A stretch of DNA of 52,273 nucleotides from assembly GCA_930989765.1 (NCBI GenBank), contig CAKNNA010000008.1, positions 1 through 52,273 on the forward strand, given 5' to 3'. Position numbers and translations under genes: made by a program. Below the pieces are notes generated by a model. That model did no database searches. It worked only from the letters and a program-made list of their open reading frames with translations, and was not told the origin of the DNA. Origin of the DNA: an uncultured Clostridium sp. (GTDB lineage: Bacteria; Bacillota; Clostridia; TANB77; CAG-508). Below are positions 44,726 through 52,273 of this stretch, piece after piece. Position 1 is the first letter of the stretch. Every line of letters begins with the position of its first letter.

Positions 44726-45252
44726 TTGGTGAGAAGATTATAAAAATAATGGAGGAAATACAACCAATTATAAAAGTTGAAGTAACAGATGAGGATGGGA
44801 GAACTTATAAAACAGTAAAAGCAGAGGAAATAATCTCAATGGTTCAACCATTACTTATAAAAAATAAAGTTGTTATTTTACCACAGAAGGTTATAAACTT
44901 TGGTACGCAAGGAAATAAAGTTCATATAACAATGAAGTATCAATTTATAGATGTAGAAGACCAACAAAAGAATTGCATAGAAGTTGAAATTCCTGCATCT
45001 GGTTTTGATGAAAAAGGTAGGGCTGTATTTGGAGCATTAACGGGAGCATATAGATATGCAATGCAACAAGTATTTGCAATCCCTATTAAAGATGAAATTC
45101 AAAATGATAATAAAGATGATGGTTTACAAGATAATCCAGATGATGAATTAGATATTATTGGCAATGACATTGAAGAAAGTCAAAATAATGGGGAAAGCAA
45201 TTATGATATAGACCAATTAGACAAAATATTTTCATCAGAAAAAGTATCTTAA
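44722..45252 (+). CDS. ERF-family single-strand annealing protein
   Basis: A 176-residue protein of the ERF type (PF04404): an N-terminal helix (IIKIMEEIQPII), a strand-rich core (KVVILPQKVI; KVHITMKYQFIDVEDQQKN), and the diagnostic GALTGAYRYAMQQVFAI. The acidic tail ends DQLDKIFSSE and may bind SSB or a nuclease. ERF proteins anneal complementary strands in phages and elements. Its neighbours are a zinc-hook ATPase, SSB and a RusA-like protein, an element-borne recombination set. Confidence 0.8.
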   Translation: MIGEKIIKIMEEIQPIIKVEVTDEDGRTYKTVKAEEIISMVQPLLIKNKVVILPQKVINFGTQGNKVHITMKYQFIDVEDQQKNCIEVEIPASGFDEKGRAVFGALTGAYRYAMQQVFAIPIKDEIQNDNKDDGLQDNPDDELDIIGNDIEESQNNGESNYDIDQLDKIFSSEKVS

Positions 45253-45275
45253 AATACAATAATTGGAGGTAAAAT

Positions 45276-46943
45276 ATGTATATAAAAAATATATTTAATG
45301 TAAGAAATTATAAAGGTTTAGATGATGGATTTAATATTAATTTTAGTGATATTACATACATTATAGGTGATAATGCTAAAAATAAAAGTACAATAGGCTC
45401 TTTGCCTGTTTGGATATTAACTGGTTACAGTCTATTTGGTAATAACAGAGAAGTTGTATCTAATGACAAAGAAAATAGAGGCTTAAATACAATAGCAAGT
45501 ATGACAATTATCGACAATACTGGAAGCGAACATATAATAACTAGAAGTAAAGGAAAAGATAATTGCGTTATGCTTGATGGTATAAGAACCACACAAGAAA
45601 TAATTTCAGTTTTTTATAAAGACATACACGCTTTTCTTTGTGCATATAATCCAAGTTACTTTAGAAGCATGAAACTTACAGATCAAAGAGAATTACTTTT
45701 AAGAGTTTTACCAGCAATTTCATCTGATTATGCTTTTACATTATTAGAAAAAGAAGAACAGGAAATTTTAGAACAACCAGTAGTAGATATAAAAGGATTT
45801 AATAAGGCAAGAAGAGCAGAAATTAAAGAGATGAAATCTGATTTAGATAAAATGCTAGGAAATAAAAATGCACTTATAGATATTGCTATTCAAAAAGAAG
45901 ATGCTCCATTAGTCTTTGAAAAAGCACAAGAGCTAAAAAATATAGAACAGGAATATGAAAGGATAATTGAAAATACTGACAATATTATTACTGTAGAAGA
46001 TTTAGAAAAAGACATAAAAAAGCTGGATGAAAAGATAAAAAATAATGTAAATATAGAGTTAAAAAGTCTTCAGGAAAAGCAAAAAAAGGAACTTGAGAAT
46101 TTTAATAATGTATCTTCTACTACATCTAATTGCCCTGTTTGCAAACAACCTATTCAAAATGAAAATTTAATTAAAGTTTTAAAGATAAAATATAAAAATA
46201 ATGTAAATGAATTAGCTGATAGAATAGGAAAATTAAAGGAAGAAACAAAAGAGTGTATAAATACAAAAGAAAGCCAAATAAAAAAATATGAACTCATGAA
46301 AACACCAGAAATGCAAGAGCAGACAAAAAGAAGAGATGAACTAAAAGGAAGAATTGATATTTTACAGGAAGAAAAAAGAAAAGTGGACTTATTTAATAAA
46401 GAAATTGAAATAAAGCATAATGACATTATAAAAGCTAAATCAAAAATAGAACAATTAGATAAAGAAATTGAAACAATAGAAAATACAATAGAAAAATATG
46501 AGAAACAAATAAAAATAGCAGGAAGATTAAATCTTTTAATCATCCAGGAACAAATGAAAAAAGTTTCAGAGTATTTAGATAAAGTAACTATTGAATTTAG
46601 TAAAGTAGATGAAGAATCAGGTGAAATATTAGATGTATATGAAATAAAGTATTCTGGTAGAGAATATGAAAAGTTATCTAAATCTTATAAGTTAAGAGCA
46701 GATATAGAAATTGCTACACTATTAAATAAAGTGTTAGGCATAAAAACACCAATGTTTGTTGATGATGTAGAATCTATAACAGGTATGAAATTACCAAAAG
46801 ATACCCAAATTATTATGGCAATAGTTGTAAAGTTTAATGAATTAGAAATATTAGATTCGTATTCAGAAGTTTTAGAAAGAGAAAAAAGATCGATAGATAA
46901 AAAAATAGAAGAAAACAGCAACCAATTAATGGAAGCAGCTTAA
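45276..46943 (+). CDS. AAA/SMC-like ATPase with zinc hook and variant Walker A
   Basis: A 555-residue SbcC/Rad50-like protein. Head motif near the N-terminus: GDNAKNKST at 31-39, where the Gly of GxxxxGK[ST] is Asn36. Long coiled coils flank a zinc hook SNCPVCKQPI near residue 286. The C-terminal head has YSGREYEKLSKSYKLRADIEIA (signature-like) and Walker B MFVDDVESITG. Such proteins act with annealing proteins in phage recombination. GGAGG precedes the ATG. It is located between ERF and the amidoligase gene. Confidence 0.75.
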   Translation: MYIKNIFNVRNYKGLDDGFNINFSDITYIIGDNAKNKSTIGSLPVWILTGYSLFGNNREVVSNDKENRGLNTIASMTIIDNTGSEHIITRSKGKDNCVMLDGIRTTQEIISVFYKDIHAFLCAYNPSYFRSMKLTDQRELLLRVLPAISSDYAFTLLEKEEQEILEQPVVDIKGFNKARRAEIKEMKSDLDKMLGNKNALIDIAIQKEDAPLVFEKAQELKNIEQEYERIIENTDNIITVEDLEKDIKKLDEKIKNNVNIELKSLQEKQKKELENFNNVSSTTSNCPVCKQPIQNENLIKVLKIKYKNNVNELADRIGKLKEETKECINTKESQIKKYELMKTPEMQEQTKRRDELKGRIDILQEEKRKVDLFNKEIEIKHNDIIKAKSKIEQLDKEIETIENTIEKYEKQIKIAGRLNLLIIQEQMKKVSEYLDKVTIEFSKVDEESGEILDVYEIKYSGREYEKLSKSYKLRADIEIATLLNKVLGIKTPMFVDDVESITGMKLPKDTQIIMAIVVKFNELEILDSYSEVLEREKRSIDKKIEENSNQLMEAA

Positions 46944-46996
46944 AACTATCAATAATGGTAGTTTATTTTTTTATCTAAAAAGGAAGGTGAAAATCT

Positions 46997-47755
46997 GTGC
47001 TAAAAATAAGAAATTTTTTGAAATACAGAAAATGTGTTAGCTGTGGTAAAGAGTTTTTAGCATATTCGGCAATAAAAATAAATAAAGATGAATTTATTTG
47101 TAGCGAATGTAGCAGAGGAAATAGTTATTATACTAAAAACTTTTTATTTACTGGAAAAGAAAGAGATATTAGCTTTTCATTTGAATTTGAAACTTCAAGT
47201 AATTCAAAGTCATTATTTGAATTAAGAAAATATAATTTTATTGGTTGTTCAGATGGTAGTATCACAGGACTTGAGTGGAAATCACCAATTTTTTATAGTA
47301 AAAAAACTTTCCATTGTGTGTGTAAGAAGATTAACAAATTTGCTAGATTTGTTGGGCAAAGTTGTGGAACGCACTTACATGTATCAACAGATTATAAATT
47401 AAAAATGGATAGGTATAAAAGAGAACTGTTTAAGCCGATTATTAGAGTGATGCTAGAGAATGAAGAAAAGACAAGAAAGTTTTGGGGCAGATTCTTTGGT
47501 CATTATTGTCATTCTGATATAAGAGATTTTGACAGATATAATGCTTTTAATACAATTTCAAGTGTAGATACATTGGAATTTAGACTTTTAAAATTTATAA
47601 ATGCAGACCAATATATAAGAGCTTGTGATTTTTGTATTGATACTACAAGATTTTTAAACAACAACATGAAAGATGAAGAATTTAATGAAGAAAAAGCAAA
47701 AAAACTAGGAGAAATGATTGCTGATAAATATAGGGAGGTAATAAAGGATGTGTAG
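46997..47755 (+). CDS. Amidoligase-family enzyme with N-terminal zinc ribbon
   Basis: A 252-residue protein. The N-terminal CVSCGKEF and FICSEC pairs form a zinc ribbon. The rest matches the putative amidoligase family (PF12224), relatives of glutamine synthetase and gamma-glutamylcysteine synthetase: FSFEFET (metal-binding Glu), GCSDGSITGLEWKSPIF, SCGTHLHVS, and TLEFRLLKFINADQYI. Such enzymes make amide bonds between a carboxylate and an amine using ATP. GTG 46997 follows AAGGAAGG. The stop overlaps the amidotransferase gene by eight bases, so both are translated together. Substrate unknown: a small peptide, a protein side chain or a wall stem peptide are options. Confidence 0.8.
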   Translation: MLKIRNFLKYRKCVSCGKEFLAYSAIKINKDEFICSECSRGNSYYTKNFLFTGKERDISFSFEFETSSNSKSLFELRKYNFIGCSDGSITGLEWKSPIFYSKKTFHCVCKKINKFARFVGQSCGTHLHVSTDYKLKMDRYKRELFKPIIRVMLENEEKTRKFWGRFFGHYCHSDIRDFDRYNAFNTISSVDTLEFRLLKFINADQYIRACDFCIDTTRFLNNNMKDEEFNEEKAKKLGEMIADKYREVIKDV

Positions 47756-48479
47756 AGTTTTACTAATGAACAAACAAGCTGAAAAAGAAATAGAAAAAAC
47801 TTATGGATTAGATAGATACCTAAAATATTTAGAAAAACAAATGGGAGGACATGGTAACGGTTTTGCATTAATGAAAAATGGAAAGATTATAAAATTAGAA
47901 AAAGGTGTAAATTTGGATGTAAGAGATATAGCAAATGTATTTAGAAAGACTAATTATGATTGGGCAATTTTTCATACTAGGCTTGCTTCTATTGGAACAG
48001 TAAGCGACAGTAATTGTCATCCTTTTAGGAGAGGAGAAACTGTTATAGCAATGAACGGAACAGAAAGTACAGTTAATTTTTTAGCAAAGATAAAAGGAAT
48101 AACAGATACTGAAGCAATACTTGAAACAATGGAAAAATATCATTTGAGTTTAGCATCATTAAAAAATTTTAGTAGCATTTTTGTTGGATTTTATAACCAT
48201 AAACCATTTGTTGTTGCAGACAATACTTTAAGAATCAAAATTTTAAAAATTAAAAATAATAGTGCTATAGCTTTTGCATCTAGCTTTCCTAAAAAATTTA
48301 AAAATATATACGAACCTAAAAAGTGTTTTACTTGGAATGGTGGAAAGTTAGATATTGAATTAGAAAAAAATAAGAAAAGATATTTTCCAATTCATTATGA
48401 TAATTATATTTATCAAGAAGACTTATATGGACAATGCTATTTAGAAGCACTAGAAAAAGAAGGAGGAAATGTTGCATGA
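47748..48479 (+). CDS. Class II glutamine amidotransferase-like protein
   Basis: A 243-residue Ntn-type protein. Cys2, exposed after Met removal (MCRVLL), is the expected nucleophile. GGHGNGFALMKNGK, WAIFHTRLASIGTVSDSNCHPF and MNGTES match GATase class II enzymes that hydrolyse glutamine to release ammonia. Paired with the amidoligase, it could supply nitrogen or remove a gamma-glutamyl group. No fused synthase domain is present, so it relies on a partner. The GGGAGG site is within the upstream gene. Stop and next start overlap by ATGA. Confidence 0.8.
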   Translation: MCRVLLMNKQAEKEIEKTYGLDRYLKYLEKQMGGHGNGFALMKNGKIIKLEKGVNLDVRDIANVFRKTNYDWAIFHTRLASIGTVSDSNCHPFRRGETVIAMNGTESTVNFLAKIKGITDTEAILETMEKYHLSLASLKNFSSIFVGFYNHKPFVVADNTLRIKILKIKNNSAIAFASSFPKKFKNIYEPKKCFTWNGGKLDIELEKNKKRYFPIHYDNYIYQEDLYGQCYLEALEKEGGNVA

Positions 48480-48955
48480 AATTAAAATATAATATGGAAG
48501 ATCAAAAAGATATAAAAAAGTTAGATTATAGTAAAAGATTCCTAAAATATCCTGATATGTTTTTAGTGAAAAGTTGTGAAGTCAAAGTAAATGGTGATGA
48601 TTTCTTGCAAGCAGATAGTTTTATTATATATTGCAAGAAAAAAGTATTACCAAGAAAGATTTATCTTTATGGAAAAAAAGGAAAAGAATGTGATGGTGAT
48701 AATTTATATTTAAACTATTGGCTAAAAGTGTTCTTGAAAACAGTAGAAAAAGGTAATTTATATAAACAAGATTTTGAAAAAAGTGATTCTAAAATAGAGT
48801 TATGTATAGGATTACCTTACAAGTTCAGAAAAGATGCTTTTAGAAGTGTTTGGACCAGAAAAAATATTATAGAATTTTTAAGCTGTTTATTTGATACCTA
48901 TATAGAAGAAGCAGAATATAAACAAGAGGACTTTTTTGAGGAATTAGTAGCTTAA
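48476..48955 (+). CDS. Unknown third member of the amidoligase cluster
   Basis: A 159-residue protein from ATG 48476 (AAGGAGG eight bases upstream, ATGA overlap with the GATase stop). It has a strand-rich centre (MFLVKSCEVKVNGDDF, SFIIYCKKKVLPRKIYLYGKKG) and a helical end, with no recognised motif. Being tightly coupled it is likely to be a partner, substrate carrier or regulator of the amidoligase/GATase pair. A longer in-frame start at 48434 lies inside the previous gene and has no ribosome site. Confidence 0.55.
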   Translation: MKLKYNMEDQKDIKKLDYSKRFLKYPDMFLVKSCEVKVNGDDFLQADSFIIYCKKKVLPRKIYLYGKKGKECDGDNLYLNYWLKVFLKTVEKGNLYKQDFEKSDSKIELCIGLPYKFRKDAFRSVWTRKNIIEFLSCLFDTYIEEAEYKQEDFFEELVA

Positions 48956-48975
48956 AAAGAACGGAGGAGTTTAAA

Positions 48976-49272
48976 ATGGAGAGAAAATATGAATTATTAT
49001 GTTTTATAAAAAAAGATTGTAACAAAGGAAAAATAATAAAGCAAATAAATCAGTTTATTACAGAATTAGGTGGAACTGCTTTTCAAACAGAAGATATGGG
49101 ATTAAGAAATCTAGCTTATGAAGTAAAGGGTCATAAAAAGGCATATTTCTATTTAGCTAATTTTAAAGCAACAGAAAGTAATAAAAATATTGATGGTAGA
49201 CTATCTGTAAAAATTAATACAGTAGAAGAAATAATAAAACACATGATTATACCATCAAATGAAGAAGAATAA
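48976..49272 (+). CDS. Ribosomal protein S6-like protein
   Basis: A 98-residue homologue of bS6: the start KYELLCFIKKD, then GGTAFQTEDMGLRNLAYEVKGHKKAYFYLANF, retains the family's ferredoxin-like fold pattern. It is immediately upstream of ssb, like the chromosomal rpsF-ssb-rpsR order, but no rpsR follows. A mobile copy may bind its own or host RNA, or serve SSB expression. GGAGG site present. No acidic C-terminal extension beyond NEEE. Confidence 0.75.
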   Translation: MERKYELLCFIKKDCNKGKIIKQINQFITELGGTAFQTEDMGLRNLAYEVKGHKKAYFYLANFKATESNKNIDGRLSVKINTVEEIIKHMIIPSNEEE

Positions 49273-49293
49273 AAAAGAAGGGAGAAATAAGAT

Positions 49294-49713
49294 ATGAATA
49301 AAGTAATTTTAATGGGAAGATTAACTAAAGAACCAGAGGTGAGATATACTCAAACAAGTAATACATTAGTAGCAAGTTTTACACTTGCTGTAAATAGAAG
49401 ATTTGTGAAGCAAGGAGAGGAAAGACAGGCTGATTTTATAAATATCATTGCATGGAGTAAAATAGGAGAATTTTGCAGTAAATACTTTAGCAAAGGTCAA
49501 CAAGTAGGTATTATAGGTAGATTACAAACAAGAAATTGGGAAGATGATCAAGGACAGAAACACTATATAACAGAAGTTATTGCAGAGGAAGCTTATTTTG
49601 CTGAAGGTAAAAGAAATTCTAATACATCATCTGATCCCTTTGCAGCTAGTTCTGGGGAAACAGTTAATGGAAACGATTTTGACATATCATCTGATGACGA
49701 TTTGCCATTTTAA
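49294..49713 (+). CDS. ssb: Single-stranded DNA-binding protein
   Basis: A 139-residue SSB: OB fold MNKVILMGRLTKEPEVRY, NTLVASFTLAVNRR, ADFINIIAW, GIIGRLQTRNWEDDQGQK. A short Gly/Ser/Asn linker leads to the acidic tip SDDDLPF that recruits partner proteins. It will cover the transferred strand in recipient cells and may team with ERF. AAGGGAG precedes the ATG. Probably coupled with the S6-like gene upstream. Confidence 0.93.
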   Translation: MNKVILMGRLTKEPEVRYTQTSNTLVASFTLAVNRRFVKQGEERQADFINIIAWSKIGEFCSKYFSKGQQVGIIGRLQTRNWEDDQGQKHYITEVIAEEAYFAEGKRNSNTSSDPFAASSGETVNGNDFDISSDDDLPF

Positions 49714-49751
49714 TCAAGAAAATATGAAAAATAAATATAAGGAGGCATATC

Positions 49752-49940
49752 TTGGAAGATGATGAAGAAATAATTGAATGTTTTTTGACGATATATCCAA
49801 AAGAAAAAATAATTTATCTAGGTGAACCTTGTAGTTCAGGTTGTAAATATTCTTATAAGAATTTCAACGATTTAATTAGAAAAGTAAAATTTTATTTTGG
49901 ATTATATCACAAAGATAAACTAAAAAATATGAGAAAGTAG
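49752..49940 (+). CDS. Small hypothetical protein
   Basis: A 62-residue protein from TTG 49752 with AAGGAGG at 49739-49745. It has three Cys (ECFL, EPCSSGC) and a helical, basic tail. The stop lies inside a terminator stem. No family recognised. Confidence 0.45.
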   Translation: MEDDEEIIECFLTIYPKEKIIYLGEPCSSGCKYSYKNFNDLIRKVKFYFGLYHKDKLKNMRK

Positions 49941-49957
49941 AGCTTATTCTACTTTCT
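49932..49957 (+). terminator. Hairpin terminator
   Basis: AGAAAGTAGA at 49932-49941 pairs with TCTACTTTCT at 49948-49957, followed by a weak T-rich tract. It overlaps the stop of the small gene before it, and could separate the methyltransferase gene. Confidence 0.6.
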
Positions 49958-49980
49958 TACTTTATTTTATGGAGGAAAAA

Positions 49981-50859
49981 ATGCAAAGTGTAATTAGCTA
50001 TAAAGATAGAGGAAATTATGGAGATTCAAAATACAGAGGTAATTGTTCTGGATATGTTATAAAAGATTTAATATCACAATTTTATCCTAATTCCAAGCCT
50101 AAAAAATTTATCGAAATATTTTCGGGGGGAGGAACAGGAAAGGATGTAGCAATAGAACTAGGAATAAGCAATAGTTTACATTTAGACCTAAATAATGGTT
50201 GGGATGCACTAATTGATGAAATACCATCAGGTTCTGATTTTATATTTAGCCATCCTCCATATTGGAACATTATAAGATATGAAAAACAAAGAGGAAAATT
50301 TGAAAAAAATGATCTGTCTAATAATATGAACTATGAAGAATTTATACAAAAATTAAATTTAGTTAATGAAAAAATATATCATAGTTTAGTAAATGGAGGT
50401 AGACACGCTACACTAATTGGAGATATTAGAAAAAATGGTAAATATTATAGCATACTAAAAGATATGACTTGGTTTGGAGAACTAGAAAGCCATATTATAA
50501 AGATACAGCATAATTGCTTATCTAATAATAAGATTTACAGTAATAATTCTTTTATTGCAATTAAACATGAACATATTTTAGTATTTAAAAAAGATAAGAT
50601 ATGGTTATTTAATTTTAAAGTTACTGAAACCAGAAAAGAAAATATTATGAATGCAACTAATATCACCTGGAGAGATTTAATACAAGCTACCATAGAATTT
50701 TTTAATAATAAGGCATCTGTAGATGAAATTTATAATATTTTAATTAAGTCTAAAAAAGCAAAAAATAATAATCATGTAAGAGAAAAAATTAGACAGACAT
50801 TAAATGAAAATGCCAATTTCTATAAAGAACAGGAATACTGGTATTTAAAATTATGTTAG
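49981..50859 (+). CDS. DNA methyltransferase-like protein with HARE-type HTH
   Basis: A 292-residue protein. SAM-binding motif I KFIEIFSGGGTGKD (about 43-55) and catalytic motif IV FIFSHPPYWNII (HPPYW at 91-95) point to an N-type amino-methyltransferase, where the usual (D/S/N)PPY is preceded by His. A downstream GGRHATLIGDIRK is like motif V/VI. The C-terminal 75 residues (WRDLIQATIEFFNNKASVDEIYNIL...WYLKL) resemble the HARE-HTH winged helix linked to DNA modification systems. ATG 49981 is preferred, six bases after GGAGG; a 49969 ATG overlaps that site. No restriction enzyme is adjacent, so it may be an anti-restriction enzyme of the element. Confidence 0.78.
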   Translation: MQSVISYKDRGNYGDSKYRGNCSGYVIKDLISQFYPNSKPKKFIEIFSGGGTGKDVAIELGISNSLHLDLNNGWDALIDEIPSGSDFIFSHPPYWNIIRYEKQRGKFEKNDLSNNMNYEEFIQKLNLVNEKIYHSLVNGGRHATLIGDIRKNGKYYSILKDMTWFGELESHIIKIQHNCLSNNKIYSNNSFIAIKHEHILVFKKDKIWLFNFKVTETRKENIMNATNITWRDLIQATIEFFNNKASVDEIYNILIKSKKAKNNNHVREKIRQTLNENANFYKEQEYWYLKLC

Positions 50860-50871
50860 GAGGAAAATATA

Positions 50872-51252
50872 GTGGAAAAAGATATATTTTTAAAAATCTA
50901 TACAAAAGATAATAATAATATTTTAGTTTTAGAAGGAAAAGGAAAAATAAGTGAAGACAGTTACTTTCCTCACGGAAGCGTTATAGGTTCAGGAGTAACA
51001 GGCAAAGAACACATTTCAATAACTGAAGATGCAAAAAAGTTGTTTAAAAAAATAATAATGGAATCAGAAAAAACAGGAGATGATTTAACTTGTTTAGATA
51101 TTTGTAAAGTAAAAAATGGAAGAATCCATATTTCTTGGTTAGGAAAAAGAAAAGAAGAAATAGATGTAAGAAAATTAAATGAAACAGGATTCTTTATAGG
51201 AACAGGAGAAGGTTTTCCGAATTTAAGTTTATTAGATGAATTATCAGAATAA
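50872..51252 (+). CDS. Hypothetical protein
   Basis: A 126-residue mixed alpha/beta protein from GTG 50872 after AGGAGG. It shows GVTGKEHISITEDAKKLF and a strand-rich end (IHISWLGKRK...GFFIGTGEGFP). No family is recognised. It is 12 bases behind the methyltransferase gene and probably co-transcribed. Confidence 0.5.
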   Translation: MEKDIFLKIYTKDNNNILVLEGKGKISEDSYFPHGSVIGSGVTGKEHISITEDAKKLFKKIIMESEKTGDDLTCLDICKVKNGRIHISWLGKRKEEIDVRKLNETGFFIGTGEGFPNLSLLDELSE

Positions 51253-51287
51253 TTTTTATAGAAAATAAAGTGAAAGGATATGAAAAT

Positions 51288-52202
51288 ATGGTTAAAAGTA
51301 AATCAATAATAAAAAATGAAAGAGAAAGAATAAAAGCTAAATTAAATATATGGCTAGAATCTATAATGAAAGAAAAAGATGTATATAAAGCTATCAAAAG
51401 ATTTGAAAAAATATTTGATGGCGAATATGTTATTAATTGTGATGAAGACATCGAGGAAGATTACTATGAAGAATATATTGATACATATTATCTAAAAAAC
51501 AAAATGAAAATAGTACATAGTTCTGGTCCTCAAGATAAATTTGGAAATATGACAAGCCATGATGGAGATGATCTCTTTATTTATTCAGAATTATCTGATA
51601 ACAAAGAGTTTGCACAAAATGGAGTGTGCATATTCTATGAAAGTGAATATCAAGAGGAGGAAATAGAAAAGCTTAAAAATCTAATCAATGAGGATATGGG
51701 TTTTAAAGCTGTATATGGTTTTATAAAAGATAACAAGTTTAAAGTTACCAATGTTAATGATAATGGAACTTATGAAGAATTTGGAGTAAAAGTAGTAGAC
51801 TTTATCAATAATACTTCTATTGATAAAATGCAAAAAATATTTGACAAAATTATTTTGGTAGATTCTTTAAAAGAGGCAGTAGATAATCAACTAGAAGAAT
51901 GTAAAAAATGTCAGAAGTTAGATTTAGAAGAAATAATAGAAAAATCTGAAACTTTTACAAATTTTTTAGAAAAAACAATAGGTGATTTAGCAATTTATAG
52001 AGATGATGCAAATGCAAAATATATGGTTAATAAAGAAAGTGAACTATATGGTACGGATTTTGCATATATTATTGATTTAGATTCTAAAAAATTTGATATA
52101 TATTGGAGAGATACAGTAATAAATAGTTACGATTTATTTGAAATTCCAAAAGATTGGATTGATTCTTGTAGTGAGAAGCTAAAACAACAAATAGAAAAAT
52201 AG
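51288..52202 (+). CDS. Hypothetical acidic protein
   Basis: A 304-residue protein. ATG 51288 is preferred: GAAAGGA at 51272-51278 is nine bases upstream, while GTG 51270 overlaps that site. It is acidic, with a central strand-rich part (DDLFIYSELS, NGVCIFYESEY) and a C-terminal part with two Cys (ECKKCQKL) and DFAYIIDLDSKKFDIYW. No family is recognised. Likely part of the element's accessory operon. Confidence 0.5.
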   Translation: MVKSKSIIKNERERIKAKLNIWLESIMKEKDVYKAIKRFEKIFDGEYVINCDEDIEEDYYEEYIDTYYLKNKMKIVHSSGPQDKFGNMTSHDGDDLFIYSELSDNKEFAQNGVCIFYESEYQEEEIEKLKNLINEDMGFKAVYGFIKDNKFKVTNVNDNGTYEEFGVKVVDFINNTSIDKMQKIFDKIILVDSLKEAVDNQLEECKKCQKLDLEEIIEKSETFTNFLEKTIGDLAIYRDDANAKYMVNKESELYGTDFAYIIDLDSKKFDIYWRDTVINSYDLFEIPKDWIDSCSEKLKQQIEK

Positions 52203-52240
52203 AAAGAAAAATTAATATAATTAAGGGGGAAAATAATTAT

Positions 52241-52273
52241 ATAGAAGGAATAAAAAATTTTATAAATGAAGCG
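52241..52273 (+). other. Possible start of a further gene cut by the window edge
   Basis: AAGGGGG at 52223-52229 looks like a ribosome site, and a frame IEGIKNFINEA stays open from 52241 to the edge. There is no ATG, GTG or TTG in range; an ATA or ATT start would be needed. Too little sequence remains to decide. Confidence 0.2.

Larger units (their letters stand above)
24264..52273 (+). mobile_element. Integrative conjugative element, left and central part
   Basis: A continuous run of conjugation and mobile-DNA genes: VirB2-like, PrgI, VirB4, VirB6, M23 hydrolase, VirD4, then a recombination directionality factor candidate, ERF, SSB and a methyltransferase. Nearly all are on the plus strand with tight spacing. 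The left boundary is placed near the truncated minus-strand fragment and is approximate. Bases 24,264-24,458 hold no gene that I can see, only AT-rich sequence and a small GTGTA-ATACAC hairpin. Integrase, relaxase and right end are not in the window. I found no in-frame CGG codon in its genes by eye. Confidence 0.8.

Noticed and set aside
24264..52273. CRISPR array or defence island within the element
   Set aside because: I saw no regularly spaced repeats and no Cas or classical defence genes; the only candidate is an orphan methyltransferase.

Overview
The window is very AT-rich DNA from a low-GC Gram-positive anaerobe, most likely an uncultivated gut member of Clostridia. Supporting this are a Spo0E-like phosphatase with a Spo0A-box-like site, a DUF1540 protein, class II aldolase, LiaF-type envelope genes, strong AGGAGG ribosome binding sites and almost exclusive A/T-ending codons. 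The genus cannot be fixed from this sequence alone.

Positions 1 to about 24,180 are chromosomal. In order: a D,D-carboxypeptidase gene broken by a +1 shift; a zinc-dependent phospholipase C-like gene; a two-component system followed by a MacB/FtsX-type ABC exporter; a small zinc-ribbon gene; metK; a family 2 glycosyltransferase; a GH3 beta-glucosidase with a Cof-type HAD phosphatase and a nearby convergent ROK protein; a decayed M15 carboxypeptidase; an orphan Phd/YefM antitoxin; a Spo0E-like gene; a peroxiredoxin; a DUF1540 protein; class II aldolase; smpB; two small exported membrane proteins whose frames are both broken by an extra C; a LiaF/DUF4097 pair; an ORF6N/PLD-like protein; and one unknown gene. 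Palindromic repeat families sit between many of these genes.

From about 24,260 to the right edge is the left and central part of an integrative conjugative element. Its first operon encodes an HTH replication-type protein, the type IV secretion core (VirB2-like, PrgI, a VirB4-N-like protein, VirB4, VirB6/TrbL, an M23 cell-wall hydrolase, a VirD4 coupling protein), a sortase and a large thioester-domain adhesin. A second operon, behind a structured leader with its own terminator, encodes a probable recombination directionality factor, an ERF annealing protein, a zinc-hook ATPase, an amidoligase/class II glutamine amidotransferase/unknown triplet, an S6-like protein with SSB, and a methyltransferase with a HARE-type C-terminus. 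No integrase or relaxase lies in the window, so the element continues past the right edge.

The observations I rate highest are: (1) three separate exported-protein genes are each broken by one extra C that creates an in-frame CGG codon directly before a Gly codon in the +1 frame, suggesting +1 recoding at CGG or a recurrent artefact; (2) the amidoligase-GATase-unknown triplet carried by the conjugative element; (3) a thioester adhesin whose LPKTG motif is at the extreme C-terminus without the usual membrane anchor, next to a sortase; (4) a GC-rich patch with foreign codon use inside the coupling-protein gene; (5) the structured leader of the second operon.
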